Assembly (NCBI GenBank): GCA_900088475.1
Contig: FLMG01003686.1
Span: 62,001 to 126,000 of the forward strand
Direction: 5' to 3'
DNA from: Hyphochytrium catenoides
Lineage: Eukaryota; Sar; Hyphochytriomycetes; Hyphochytriales; Hyphochytriaceae
DNA length: 64,000 bases
Shown here: one piece after another, positions 14,873-24,116 of the stretch
How the letters are laid out: each line of letters opens with the position of its first letter
Position numbering within the stretch: position 1 is the stretch's first letter
The notes under the pieces: generated by a model
What the model was told of the DNA's origin: nothing
The model's database searches: none
Seen by the model: the letters and a program-made list of their open reading frames with translations, nothing else
Translations under genes and position numbers: made by a program

Positions 14873-16081
14873 TCAGCCCGTCCGGGCGGGAATATGGAGC
14901 TCAGATGGCAGATATCGAATATGGTTGAAGAAGAGCCAGCGGTTATGCTCATAAACATTTCCATTTGACAGTTGTGACGAACGCAGACGCATTTTCTTCC
15001 AGCGCTTCTGCATCCGTTCATCTTCCATAGCACTGAGAGCAAGGTCCAGAGCTTTACATTGTAGATCCGCGAAGAGCTTAACACTGATGTCCCACAGTTT
15101 GTTCACTGTATCGTTCAGTGATGGATGCTGGAGATCAAGAAATGGCCCGTCGCTTGTGGGTAAGGTTCCCTGATCCTTATGCTTCTCTAGTCGTTGAGTA
15201 AGGTCTCGCAGTAGATTATAGGACATCCCATTATATCCTTTACATACTATGTAGATCTCGGAGTTTGTTGGCTTACTAGTAAGAGGCTTGGCGATGTAGA
15301 CAAAGTCAAATACTGTCGCCAGGATGACAATCAAGCTCATCGTATAGTCTGTAAAGTACGTATACTGCTTCACTATCATGTTACCACCCTTCTTGACGAC
15401 ACGCAGGCCCAGTATAATCTGGCCCAGATGCTCCAAACTGTTGAGTTCTTCTTGATGAAGATAATCGCTTGAGACATCAATACCAATATCGCTTGTATAC
15501 AGACACACACCATCCGGAAACGTTTTGAGGATTTGGTCTTCCAACAAGTCCACGGTCTGAAGATCGGTGACGTCTCCATTATGTAAGTCACCCATGAGCC
15601 AGTGATCGGGATTCATCTCATATATTCCATATCTATCCCCAGTTGGTTCAGTGCTACCGTGAGAGTCAATGAGAGAACTTGCGCGCCAGTCAAAGCTGAG
15701 ATCTGTCTGAGTCTTGATATAGTGGTTGATGGCACAAATGAAGCTACCCGGAAGTTCTGCATTGAGAAAGATATTCCGATGACCGGGTGGTGAAGCTGTA
15801 TCAAGCAGATTAAACTCATTTAGCATCTCGTAACACTTCAACCAAGCATTCGTAACTACTTGGGCATTATACTTGCGCTTCAAGATCTTATGTAGTGAAT
15901 AGTATCTGTCAAGGGACTTCATTACTGACTTGATCAGCTCTGGGCCAATGAAGTCAAGACGACCCTTGGTAGCGTTAAGACGATCCCGTATCCCGTCCAT
16001 CACAGTCGCAAGACCAGACGAGTTCGGCCGGTTAAGGTCTTCATAAGTAGCATGTGGCTTTGGTATCAGCTTACGGTACAT
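14873..16081 (-). CDS. FtsJ/RrmJ-type 2'-O-methyltransferase, EP424R-like
   Basis: A 402-residue protein with a Rossmann SAM-binding motif (NIFLNAELPGSFICAINH, ~103-120), the catalytic Asp in YTSDIGID (Asp198), Lys238 in MIVKQYT and Glu275 in NSEIYIVCKG; together with an N-terminal Lys these form the K-D-K-E set of mRNA cap ribose methyltransferases. Size and layout match the FtsJ-like EP424R group of asfarvirus relatives. It would methylate viral mRNA caps. The longest frame begins with GTG at 16105; the ATG at 16081 is chosen. It is divergent from the gene at 16175. The SAM fold is firm; cap specificity is inferred from the family. Confidence 0.85.
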   Translation of the reverse strand: MYRKLIPKPHATYEDLNRPNSSGLATVMDGIRDRLNATKGRLDFIGPELIKSVMKSLDRYYSLHKILKRKYNAQVVTNAWLKCYEMLNEFNLLDTASPPGHRNIFLNAELPGSFICAINHYIKTQTDLSFDWRASSLIDSHGSTEPTGDRYGIYEMNPDHWLMGDLHNGDVTDLQTVDLLEDQILKTFPDGVCLYTSDIGIDVSSDYLHQEELNSLEHLGQIILGLRVVKKGGNMIVKQYTYFTDYTMSLIVILATVFDFVYIAKPLTSKPTNSEIYIVCKGYNGMSYNLLRDLTQRLEKHKDQGTLPTSDGPFLDLQHPSLNDTVNKLWDISVKLFADLQCKALDLALSAMEDERMQKRWKKMRLRSSQLSNGNVYEHNRWLFFNHIRYLPSELHIPARTG

Positions 16082-16174
16082 GTTTTCCGTGTATTTAAAT
16101 AACACCTATTATACATAGAGCCCGCGCCTATTCAATAACCAGCCAAAAAAGGGTGCTTCTTGGGACAATAAAAT

Positions 16175-16747
16175 ATGAATCCCATGACGGAGTCATCATC
16201 TAAAGGATCTGACCCGCCGCCACAGCCACCTTCTGAACAGGAGCTTGAGGACCTGCGCTTCATCGCCCTGTCCTATGGTGTGCCTGTCACAAGATGCGTG
16301 CTCAAGCAGATCGTGAAGAATACCAATCTCAAGCCTCAGGACAAGGCCATACTCTACAACAAGATTGACATGATTCATCCAGAACTAGTGAACCCAGGCG
16401 CCCTGGACTTCAAGGACAGAGACAATAAGCAATGGTACATCATTCTAGATGACTGCCCGCGAGGCCATGATCTCGGCAAGGAACTTGAGAAGATCTCCTT
16501 AGGGCCACAGCAGATGACGCTACTCAAACGGCAAATGTCAGTCATGTTCAACTACGCTCGTTTCGTCTATGCCGAGCTTATCAACAAGCACGAGGACATC
16601 GCCGATGCGCTCCGTAATGCGCTGGAGTACAAGATTGATATTGACCAGCTCCAGTGTGACCTAGAGACCACACAGTTCTATATTTGTAAGGACTGGATCG
16701 ACCGCATTGGCTTCTTCGTCAAGGCACCACCCAATATTGCCGGATAG
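16175..16747 (+). CDS. Hypothetical protein
   Basis: A 190-residue protein of unknown family. The first 25 residues are Ser/Pro-rich and disordered (SKGSDPPPQPPSEQELEDL). The remainder looks helical and globular (FIALSYGVPVTRCVLKQIVK; LKRQMSVMFNYARFVYAEL), and ends with a Trp/Phe-rich tail (DWIDRIGFFVKAPP). No catalytic or membrane motif is seen. A second ATG four codons in is possible. A weak, bulged stem-loop (16749-16775) follows the stop. Confidence 0.65.
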   Translation: MNPMTESSSKGSDPPPQPPSEQELEDLRFIALSYGVPVTRCVLKQIVKNTNLKPQDKAILYNKIDMIHPELVNPGALDFKDRDNKQWYIILDDCPRGHDLGKELEKISLGPQQMTLLKRQMSVMFNYARFVYAELINKHEDIADALRNALEYKIDIDQLQCDLETTQFYICKDWIDRIGFFVKAPPNIAG

Positions 16748-17879
16748 AGCTTAATCCTATTTAGGGTTAGTAAGCGGGTAGATTCAATATCTATCAACGC
16801 TAATCTATCAGCCTAGCCCAACAAAGATTAATCGGATGTTGACCCTGGTACTCTGCCTGCAACAATTTTTTTGTCTGAGATTAATCAATCTAAGAAGACT
16901 CTGAAGAGAGACTTGCTCGTTGTTCTTCTAGCAGCCGACTGATCTCTGGAATATTCGCAAAGCGAACTAGCTGCGACCTTACAAGTTCTTGTGCAGTCTC
17001 AATGATAGATTCTTGAGCTGAGATCAAGGTCGGGTAGGTCCTTCGCCAGCCAGTGCTTTTGGCCGCCTGGTGACGCTTTGATCATACGTCGAAGCAGCTT
17101 CAACGTCGTAATCTTCTCCCGCAGTGTAGGACACCGTGGTTGAATGTATTCGCCGATGTCTTATCGACCTTGTCGCTCGCGTAGGTCTCTTCTGGTATCA
17201 ATGACATCATGTACTATTCACAAACTTGGTTATTTAGGTTATGAAGCACACTCAGATAGGTGGTATCTTTGCGACGTAAGGGTCAGACGCTCGCGCCTGA
17301 CTACCTTCTTCAGTATGATAGCCCCACAAGCTCCTTCCTATCTTAGCTCAACAAAAAATATTTACCTCTAGTTGGAGGTTGAACCTGACACTCTATCGGC
17401 ACCTATATATACCTGAAGTTCAAGGGGTACTGTAGGGAAGTTTGTGATCATTACAGTGCTGGTTCACTTTTCACTTCCAATTCTCTGATGCTGGAAGTGG
17501 ACAACACTGTAAAAAATGTAGGGGTAGGGTTATTCTTTGTTAGCCTTGATGATTACTATAGAAAATCAGATATCTCAAATAAAAGTATCATTATCTACAA
17601 TGTTCACCAGTGTTACAGTGTCCCAGTTGTAGTCTCTTTCTATGAAGCCAGCCTCCTATGGCTGTTTAAGGATATCACTTCACTTGTGGTGTCCTTGAAC
17701 GGCCATGTCTCAGAATCTCAGATCAGGATATGGCTTATGTAGAATGTTATCGCGTTCTTTTTTTTTCTTGATTTTTGATTCTGCACTACAAAAGAAAACT
17801 TGACTTTGGCTCTTCCCACTTTCAGATTTTCCAGGAGATCTCCAAGCTTCCATAGATATCACGAAGACTAACGGAAGGC
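16748..17879. other. 1.1-kb gene-poor gap
   Basis: Two frames of 75 and 84 codons exist on the plus strand (17144-17371, 17488-17742) but their products are nondescript and the second overlaps a strong hairpin (17451-17512), so I do not call them. The stretch may hold decayed genes or noncoding RNA. Its base composition seems more AT-rich near 17500-17780. The promoter of the gene at 17880 is not obvious. Confidence 0.5.
17451..17512 (+). ncRNA. Nested inverted repeats forming a ~62-base hairpin
   Basis: Outer arms TTACAGTG (17451-17458) and CACTGTAA (17505-17512) and inner arms CACTTCCA (17472-17479) and TGGAAGTG (17492-17499) pair exactly, separated by an asymmetric internal loop. Two collinear perfect 8-bp stems in 62 bases suggest a structured RNA or a gene-end hairpin. 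Confidence 0.4.
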
Positions 17880-18140
17880 ATGTCAGACAACAAAGCAGCT
17901 AAATGTGCCAACGAACCAGCGACTAGTCACAACCTGAAGCGTAAACGAACCTCTGAAGATACCGAAGACATTGAAGATACTCATCTAGTGAAGATCCAAG
18001 GGATATCTCCTGGTGGTACAGAGGTTTGCCCAGAAGATATCTACCACCGACAGCTACAGCAGATCTATATGGAGATGGAAGCGGACTATGAGAAGCGTAG
18101 GCAGAATAACAAAAAGACAAGTGAAGCTGGAGGGCAATAG
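17880..18140 (+). CDS. Small charged protein with a nuclear-signal-like cluster
   Basis: An 86-residue protein not recognised. It contains NLKRKRTSEDTEDIED, a basic cluster followed by acidic Ser/Thr-rich residues as in nuclear proteins regulated by phosphorylation, and a C-terminal helical part (IYHRQLQQIYMEMEADYEKRR). No further motif. It converges with the RNR1 gene, 52 bases apart. Confidence 0.55.
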   Translation: MSDNKAAKCANEPATSHNLKRKRTSEDTEDIEDTHLVKIQGISPGGTEVCPEDIYHRQLQQIYMEMEADYEKRRQNNKKTSEAGGQ

Positions 18141-18192
18141 TATATTAGTTCAAAGTCCAGGCTACTTGTGGGACCGGACCAGCTAAGCTAAG

Positions 18193-20712
18193 CTATACTG
18201 CGCAACTGAGGCATGTCGGATCATCGCGGCGGCAAACCAAAGTGCTTGCTTGCTTCTCGGAGACTGCATCGAGGTCATCACCATGCTCTTGGTCTAAGAG
18301 GGCGCTCTGTACTGTAGTATCGACAGGCTGTGTATGATTATAATAGCATCCTGTCTTCAGGCCCATCCTCCATCCATACATCAAATACATAAGAAGGTTC
18401 TGCATGGTGAGGTCCTTGTGAAAAAGATTCATGGACTGTGTCTGACAGATGAATGCACCACGGCTCTGAGCATGGCTGATGATAGCACGCTGGTCTAGCT
18501 CCCAAGCCGTGCGGAACATCTTACGCAGCCGCTCTGGTACCTTCAGATGTTGGATTGATCCACGGTTCAGCATGATGGACTTGCGCGTACGATCGTTCCA
18601 TATGCCTAGAGTATCAAGCTCCTGTATGAGGTACTTGTTTACTATAACAAACTCACCGACGTTGAGACTGCGTTTGTAGATGTTTGAAGTGAATGGTTCA
18701 AAGCATTCATTACATCCAATGATGTTGGCAGTAGATGCAGTGGGCATGTACGCAGTGACATAGGCATTGCGCAAGAGCCCTGCACTGGTACGAGAGCGAA
18801 GGTCTTCCCACTCTGCCGGGGTCAATACTCCATCCGTCTGCTCTTGGAGGCGATCCTCCCAGTCATGCTTCAGGTAACCATGGTCAGCCTGAAGATCTGG
18901 CTGGAGCTTGCCATGGAGAGCAGGTGCACCCCCTTTAAATGTATAAGACTCATAGGAACCTCGTTCTTCAGCAAGATACGTTGATTCAATCATGGCGCCA
19001 TAGTAGATACAGGCAGCTATGGCTTGGTCGACGGCACGCGCCTCTGGTGATCCAAAGATAAGTCCCAGTTGGAGGAACACGTCAGCCAACCCCATGATGC
19101 CAATACCAACAGGACGGTGACGCTTGTTACTGCGACGTGCTGGTTCAGCTGGATAGTAGTTGAGGTCGATGACATTGTCCAGTGCGCGCATCAGTGTTCT
19201 AGTCCTTTCAATAATCCCTCTGTAGTTGATAACACCATCTTTGACATAACTTGGAAGACATATGGCCCCCAGGTTGCAACAGCCATACTCTGACTCCTTG
19301 ACATCTTGCCCAAAGACTTCGGCGTCATGCGCAGACCAGGATGGGATCAGCACCTCCGCACACAGATTGCTACTCGCAATGGTAGCGACGTTCTGCATGT
19401 TACTCAACTTGTTTATAGTATCCTTGAATAGACAGTACGGGTTGCCAACTTCCGTGACAGTCGTATAGAACGCGCGGAAGATCTCCAGTGCCTTCACAGG
19501 CTTGAAGATGCGGAGCTTCCCACTCTTACCCATCTCGACATACTTGTTGTAGAGCTTTTCAAACTCTTCGCCATGGGTAGTGTAGAGTCCCTTACATTCA
19601 TCTGGACTGAAGAGATAGTACATCCCATCCGGTTGTTGCAAGGCCCGCATGAAGTTATCTGGGATCCAAAGCGCATATTTGAGCTCAGCCGCGTTGAAGG
19701 TGATGTTATGCCTTCTAGGAAGCACTTCCAGGAAGGTGAAGATATCCGCATGCCATGGCTCAATGTACATCGCAAAGGAACCAGGACGAAGGCCACGTTG
19801 GTTGACATACAACTGAAGCTCGTTCATCATCTTCACATAGTGCTTGATGCCCGTTGCGTAACCCGTGTTACCAATTCTCGCACCTTCCGCACGGATACTG
19901 CTCAACCATACACCAATGCCACCTGCCCACTTTGAGATCATACCACAATCCTTATGAGTATCCAACAATGAAGAGAGATCATCCGCCGTAGAGATCAGGT
20001 AGCAAGAACTCATCTGCTGGACTCTCGTACCAGCATTCAGGATAATGGGACTAGCACAAGAGTAGTAATGACGAGAGAGACCATCGTAAAAGTCAAATGC
20101 TCGTTCGAGGCGTTGGCGCAGGTCAGGCCGAAGATGTCCGTCATGCTCGGGAGTACCACAGAAGAGGCTGATGGCGACTCTCATATAGGCATGCTGCGGC
20201 CTCTCCACATACTTCTTTGACTTCTTAAGATACTTCTGAAGTGTACTATAGCCGAAGTACTTGAACCGGAAGTCACGGCGATGGTCCACCACATTATTTA
20301 TCAGATCATAGTGGGTGTTAACAATCTCCACGAACTCCTCCGAGAATTCTTGGTAGCCATCTGCGATGAGAGTGTTTGTTGCCTCCTTGATAGATGGTGA
20401 AGTCTCCTTGTGTATGAACCCCGTGATGGCAATTCTCGCCGCGAGGTATTCATACTGTTCGTTGTGACTGGTATGCTCGTTACAGTCATCGATGGCCAGC
20501 TGGTCCAGCTGCTTCGTCGTGATCCCAGAAGTAAACTTGGTCACCACATTTTTTGTAATTTGGATTGGATCAATCTCATCAAGTGGAGGGCCATAGTACT
20601 CATCGTTGCAGAGTGCTTGGATACGGCTAGTGATGCGATCAAAGCGCACTTCAACCTGGTGACCATGACGGTCAATCACAAACGACTGAGGCTTGGGAGA
20701 TGGAGCTGCCAT
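18193..20712 (-). CDS. Ribonucleoside-diphosphate reductase large subunit (class I)
   Basis: An 839-residue protein. An ATP-cone begins at ~8 (FVIDRHGHQVEVRFDRITSR). The barrel has the expected landmarks: SSCYLIST with the first redox Cys, SNLCAEVL with the thiyl-radical Cys, NECFEPFTSNIY, and PTASTANIIGCNE. The C-terminal tail ends in DDPTCLSCAV, the swinging CxxC that passes electrons from thioredoxin or glutaredoxin. It reduces ribonucleotides to deoxyribonucleotides for viral DNA synthesis; the radical-bearing small subunit is not in this window. The longest frame starts with TTG (20820); the ATG at 20712 gives the normal N-terminus. All catalytic features seem intact. Confidence 0.96.
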   Translation of the reverse strand: MAAPSPKPQSFVIDRHGHQVEVRFDRITSRIQALCNDEYYGPPLDEIDPIQITKNVVTKFTSGITTKQLDQLAIDDCNEHTSHNEQYEYLAARIAITGFIHKETSPSIKEATNTLIADGYQEFSEEFVEIVNTHYDLINNVVDHRRDFRFKYFGYSTLQKYLKKSKKYVERPQHAYMRVAISLFCGTPEHDGHLRPDLRQRLERAFDFYDGLSRHYYSCASPIILNAGTRVQQMSSCYLISTADDLSSLLDTHKDCGMISKWAGGIGVWLSSIRAEGARIGNTGYATGIKHYVKMMNELQLYVNQRGLRPGSFAMYIEPWHADIFTFLEVLPRRHNITFNAAELKYALWIPDNFMRALQQPDGMYYLFSPDECKGLYTTHGEEFEKLYNKYVEMGKSGKLRIFKPVKALEIFRAFYTTVTEVGNPYCLFKDTINKLSNMQNVATIASSNLCAEVLIPSWSAHDAEVFGQDVKESEYGCCNLGAICLPSYVKDGVINYRGIIERTRTLMRALDNVIDLNYYPAEPARRSNKRHRPVGIGIMGLADVFLQLGLIFGSPEARAVDQAIAACIYYGAMIESTYLAEERGSYESYTFKGGAPALHGKLQPDLQADHGYLKHDWEDRLQEQTDGVLTPAEWEDLRSRTSAGLLRNAYVTAYMPTASTANIIGCNECFEPFTSNIYKRSLNVGEFVIVNKYLIQELDTLGIWNDRTRKSIMLNRGSIQHLKVPERLRKMFRTAWELDQRAIISHAQSRGAFICQTQSMNLFHKDLTMQNLLMYLMYGWRMGLKTGCYYNHTQPVDTTVQSALLDQEHGDDLDAVSEKQASTLVCRRDDPTCLSCAV

Positions 20713-21003
20713 GACTTGATATTTCTGAGGTTCTTGACGGCTGATCGAAGATGGTATGCCGCAGACAGGAAGTTGCAGTGTGAGGTGATTCTTTGACCCG
20801 TGACCTCTCGGTGCCAACAAAAGCGTTTATGAACAGTACCTGTGAGCAATCAAAAGTCTGACAACATATATTTATTTTCATTATTATAATCTCAAAATTA
20901 CTTGGGATGATGGAGGGTTGACCACTTTTTTGTAAAACAGTAGAGGAAACAGTTTTTTCCATTAATGTTAATGTAGCACTAAGCTAACACCTCAATGACT
21001 TGT

Positions 21004-22623
21004 TCATTGTGCAAGTGGTATAGACAGAGAAACGGTCAGAGAGAATGTAGACGATGGGCTTTCAAGCCTCACTATATCTTTGGGTACCAAAGGGTCGCTC
21101 GTTTTCTCATAATCTCCTCTGCGAATATCAGCCGATGTCCACTCCCCGTTATTGATTTTCATGGACAGCTTTGGAGAACCAATGAAGCCAAGCGCACCGC
21201 GTCTAATATCCGAGCGGCCAGTCAACACATCTCGTAGCCAGGGCGTATATCCAATGATGAGTTCGACGACATAGTAGTTACCAGACTCACATCGACTTTT
21301 CTTCACTTCGCACCGACATGGGAAGACACCGTCCAACTTGAAGCTCCAGGTTCCAGGTTTGAGAGTATACGTACCACTAACCTCAAACGTACCCATATGG
21401 ACGGCTGAGTTGTATTCTTCTAGCTTCGTTACACGCTTCATCTTCTCCAGACGCTCCACGGACACAGCTAGAGCCGAGATCTGCTTCTGCACCTCTTTCA
21501 GACCTTCAATCATGGGTTTCACCATAGACACAGCAGAGACTGTAGGTGTAGGGTTGACTGAAGACGGGGCTTTAGGCGGTGTCGTTGCTGTAGGCGGATG
21601 TTCCTTGATGGCAAGGAGCTGGCTCTTGGCCAGGCAGACCGTTAGTAGATCCAGTGATGGTAGTTGCAGAGACGAAGCATTACAGCCTCCTCCCTCCATA
21701 ACTAGAATAGTTTCATGGGCGTAGCGTGATAGGATCTCCCATTCATGGAATGAGGAAGCGACGTTGTTGTACGGGTTGGCTGGATCCAGAATGAAAGGCT
21801 TCTTGAATGACTCAATAGCGACCATAGCCTTGTCGTACAATGCAACCTTGCATGATGGACGAAGCCACCATAGGTCCAGGTGATGATAGTTTGCAAGTAG
21901 ATGCATTGCATTCAGGAATATCTCTTTGACTGACAGTGCTTTCGGGGTGAATGCAGCGAGAGCAACCAGCTCCAGCAGGTACGATGCAGGCTTTCGGTCT
22001 GCACGAAAGCAATCACTTGAGAAGAGCTCGTCCCGCCAAACCTTGAGAGACCTCACTACCGACGGAAACAGTGATGGACCGTTGGGTAGTTGACCGACCG
22101 CGTTGGAGAAGAAGTTAACCTGTAGCGTCGCAAAAGAGGCGCTGACAGATGTAGACGGTAACAAAGGGTTGGGACGTAACCCGAATTGTTGAATGATATA
22201 TATATAGTCTCTGTCAGTCCACTCGTTAGCTGGAAGCAGATCCACATCTACAAGTTGATTTCCACAACGTATACTAAACTGGAGAGACCACTTGGTACGG
22301 GACGTATGCCGTTCCATGTCAAGTATCGGATTAATTCGTTTCTCGAGCAAATCCAGATGCATTGAGATCTCAGCATCAGATGCGATCTTAGCGCTGAAGT
22401 TAGCTACGAGGTCAACCTCATAGCGACCTGCGACCATGGTATCCTTACCGAAGGACCCGCCTACAGTTACCTGGCGAAGGTTGGGCAACCCCTTGCACGT
22501 GTCTGTGACTATTCCAACAGCCGCTCTCAACACTCTACGCTGATCCTGGTCAGGAGCAACCCACTTCAGAAAGCTGTCCCAGTTCCCTGGAGCCTTCCAA
22601 GGAGATATCATCTGAGATGCCAT
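21004..22623 (-). CDS. 2'-5' oligoadenylate synthetase (OAS)-like nucleotidyltransferase
   Basis: A 539-residue protein. Residues 55-75 read GGSFGKDT then GRYEVDLV, the Pol-beta-type nucleotidyltransferase loop with acids at Glu69 and Asp71; the third acid is Asp128 in VDVDLLPAN. The spacing from the loop Ser57 to Asp71 equals that of animal OAS. A second region at ~277-290 (KPFILDPANPYNNVA) matches the OAS C-terminal domain signature, which separates it from generic cGAS-like or poly(A) enzymes. The first metal-binding Asp is replaced by Glu. Residues ~330-420 are a low-complexity linker and coiled coil, and ~425-539 a separate beta-rich domain. The longest frame starts with GTG; the ATG at 22623 is used. 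Activity and role are unknown. Confidence 0.82.
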   Translation of the reverse strand: MASQMISPWKAPGNWDSFLKWVAPDQDQRRVLRAAVGIVTDTCKGLPNLRQVTVGGSFGKDTMVAGRYEVDLVANFSAKIASDAEISMHLDLLEKRINPILDMERHTSRTKWSLQFSIRCGNQLVDVDLLPANEWTDRDYIYIIQQFGLRPNPLLPSTSVSASFATLQVNFFSNAVGQLPNGPSLFPSVVRSLKVWRDELFSSDCFRADRKPASYLLELVALAAFTPKALSVKEIFLNAMHLLANYHHLDLWWLRPSCKVALYDKAMVAIESFKKPFILDPANPYNNVASSFHEWEILSRYAHETILVMEGGGCNASSLQLPSLDLLTVCLAKSQLLAIKEHPPTATTPPKAPSSVNPTPTVSAVSMVKPMIEGLKEVQKQISALAVSVERLEKMKRVTKLEEYNSAVHMGTFEVSGTYTLKPGTWSFKLDGVFPCRCEVKKSRCESGNYYVVELIIGYTPWLRDVLTGRSDIRRGALGFIGSPKLSMKINNGEWTSADIRRGDYEKTSDPLVPKDIVRLESPSSTFSLTVSLSIPLAQ

Positions 22624-23072
22624 AGTCACCCTGCTTAGGAAAAAATACTTTCAAGTCCGTGTGGGTCTAGCCTGAGATGCAGGAAAGATGTGCAATGATG
22701 TGATCCGGTCAGAAGATGCAGGCTGGTCAGAAGGAAGATGCGATCTTGTCAGAAAAGAAGATGTGGGAACCTGAAAGTTCTGAGAGCCCATAGCCGTTTG
22801 CGATGGTACCTAGCCGTTGTCTGAAATGATTGACATGTCAACAAGTCAAAAATATAAGTGTTATGACAAAATTTCAAGAAAGAGCCAGTTCACTATGCTG
22901 ATTGACATGTCAACAAGTCAAAGAGCTGGTAACGTCCAAATTCAACCTTCAATGTTCTTCGATCGTAAGATCTGTTAACATCTGGCGGATCTTTGACCCG
23001 CGAACATCATTATTCATTTTGCAGACAAGCAGACATCACCTTTCATAAACCAGCCAAAAAAAATTCAAGAGC
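22624..23072. other. 449-base divergent intergenic region with repeats
   Basis: It lies between divergent genes (OAS-like, minus; 23073, plus). 22700-22770 holds three degenerate tandem units of about 24 bases, each with a GTCAGAA core followed by AAGATG. Two exact 24-base palindrome-bearing repeats follow (22827-22850 and 22899-22922). No gene is visible. Confidence 0.6.
22827..22922. promoter_or_regulatory. Two 24-bp repeats with a perfect 12-bp palindrome
   Basis: The 24-base block TGATTGACATGTCAACAAGT plus CAAA occurs at 22827-22850 and again at 22899-22922, 72 bases apart start to start. Each contains the perfect palindrome TTGACATGTCAA, then a half-site-like CAAGTCAA. Two identical palindromes between divergent genes look like protein-binding sites, though a simple local duplication is also possible. 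Confidence 0.5.
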
Positions 23073-23318
23073 ATGCCATCGCTAAGCTCAAGCCCAAGCC
23101 CAAGCACCAGCTCTTCAAGCGGCCCGCAACTGGGGCAGCGGGAAATGAAGTTTGTTCGAGAAACACTCCACTCAATTCTCACCTGCCTCAAAGAAGATCT
23201 GGATGTAATGCTCCAACTGGACAAACCGGTGGGCGACATGAGTCAAGACGAGCTATTGGTTCTAGCGCAGAACATTGACTCTCTGCTGGGAGCCCCAGGA
23301 CAAGCCAAGGTCAAGTAA
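23073..23318 (+). CDS. Small hypothetical protein
   Basis: An 81-residue protein. The first 25 residues are Ser/Pro-rich (SLSSSPSPSTSSSSGPQ), followed by an amphipathic helical region (MKFVRETLHSILTCLKEDLD; QDELLVLAQNIDSLLG). No family recognised. It converges with the RPB6 gene about 90 bases away and is divergent from the OAS-like gene. Confidence 0.5.
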   Translation: MPSLSSSPSPSTSSSSGPQLGQREMKFVRETLHSILTCLKEDLDVMLQLDKPVGDMSQDELLVLAQNIDSLLGAPGQAKVK

Positions 23319-23409
23319 CAGGCTAACCTACCAACCAACAAACAACAAGCACAAAGCCCTCTTTTTGGATCATGCCTTCTTACTTTTTTGTTATTTTTTT
23401 TGCTTAGAC

Positions 23410-24021
23410 TTAGTCAAATGGAATAATGAGTTCATTCACACTCCAGATCTCACAGATCTTGCGTCCATCACGCGTAGTACCTATCTCTCGCTTCAACTGC
23501 AGGGGACACTTCTTCTCTTTAATCTCCTTAATGGTCATCTCCTTGGGATCAGTAATATTGGTAATATCAGTAAACACTTTGCCATGAAGTGATATAAGCT
23601 TGCTTCGAACGCCGACAACACGGGCATACTCCTTCTTGGTAATGAAGCGTCGTGTGACTCGATCCTCTGGCCTCACGATAATTACATCCTTGGGTTCAAC
23701 ACTCATAGAGCTAATGAAGTCTTGAGAACGGTGATCCAGCACTTTGTGAAAATAGTTGGCAGCAATGACGCTTCCGTCCTGAGGTGTGCCGTCGTCAGCC
23801 TCATCGCCGATGTCCTCATCCGCACCGATGTCCTGATCTATCTCGTCATCCTCGGCGCCCGCTTCTTCGTCTTCATCGTTGTCCTCATCGCGCTCTTGGA
23901 CCTCTGTCTCGTCGCTAAAGGTCACGTTGCCAGCATCTTCAAGATCTATCTCATCAAACTCGTCGTATTCTACGTTGCCATCTTCGTAGTCCCCCTCTTC
24001 ATCATAGCCATCGTCCGACAT
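23410..24021 (-). CDS. DNA-directed RNA polymerase subunit RPB6-like
   Basis: A 203-residue protein. The N-terminal ~85 residues are strongly acidic and disordered. The C-terminal ~80 match eukaryotic RPB6: KKEYARVVGVRSKLISLHG, then a TDP-EMTIKEIKEKKCPLQL block and the terminal EIWSVNELIIPFD. RPB6 is the small assembly subunit that clamps the largest subunit; acidic N-termini are typical of it. Presence implies a virus-encoded RNA polymerase whose large subunits lie outside the window. It converges with the small gene at 23073-23318. Confidence 0.92.
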   Translation of the reverse strand: MSDDGYDEEGDYEDGNVEYDEFDEIDLEDAGNVTFSDETEVQERDEDNDEDEEAGAEDDEIDQDIGADEDIGDEADDGTPQDGSVIAANYFHKVLDHRSQDFISSMSVEPKDVIIVRPEDRVTRRFITKKEYARVVGVRSKLISLHGKVFTDITNITDPKEMTIKEIKEKKCPLQLKREIGTTRDGRKICEIWSVNELIIPFD

Positions 24022-24116
24022 CCTGATCCGTCTTGGTAATTAAACTAAGACTAAGCTAAAATGGATATGACCGGAGTAGAGAAAATAGTGAAGTGCCAGA
24101 GTCAGAGCCCTAGAGA

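Noticed and set aside
17144-17371. 75-codon frame in the same gap
   Set aside because: No recognisable composition, motif or promoter.
17488-17742. 84-codon frame in the gene-poor gap
   Set aside because: Nondescript product and overlap with a strong hairpin; no support beyond length.
20301-20796. Frames opposite the RNR1 gene
   Set aside because: Shadows of a gene with all family motifs.
21004-22623. Calling the nucleotidyltransferase a poly(A) polymerase
   Set aside because: The loop spacing and the ILDPANPYNNVA region match OAS; viral poly(A) polymerases lack that C-terminal signature.
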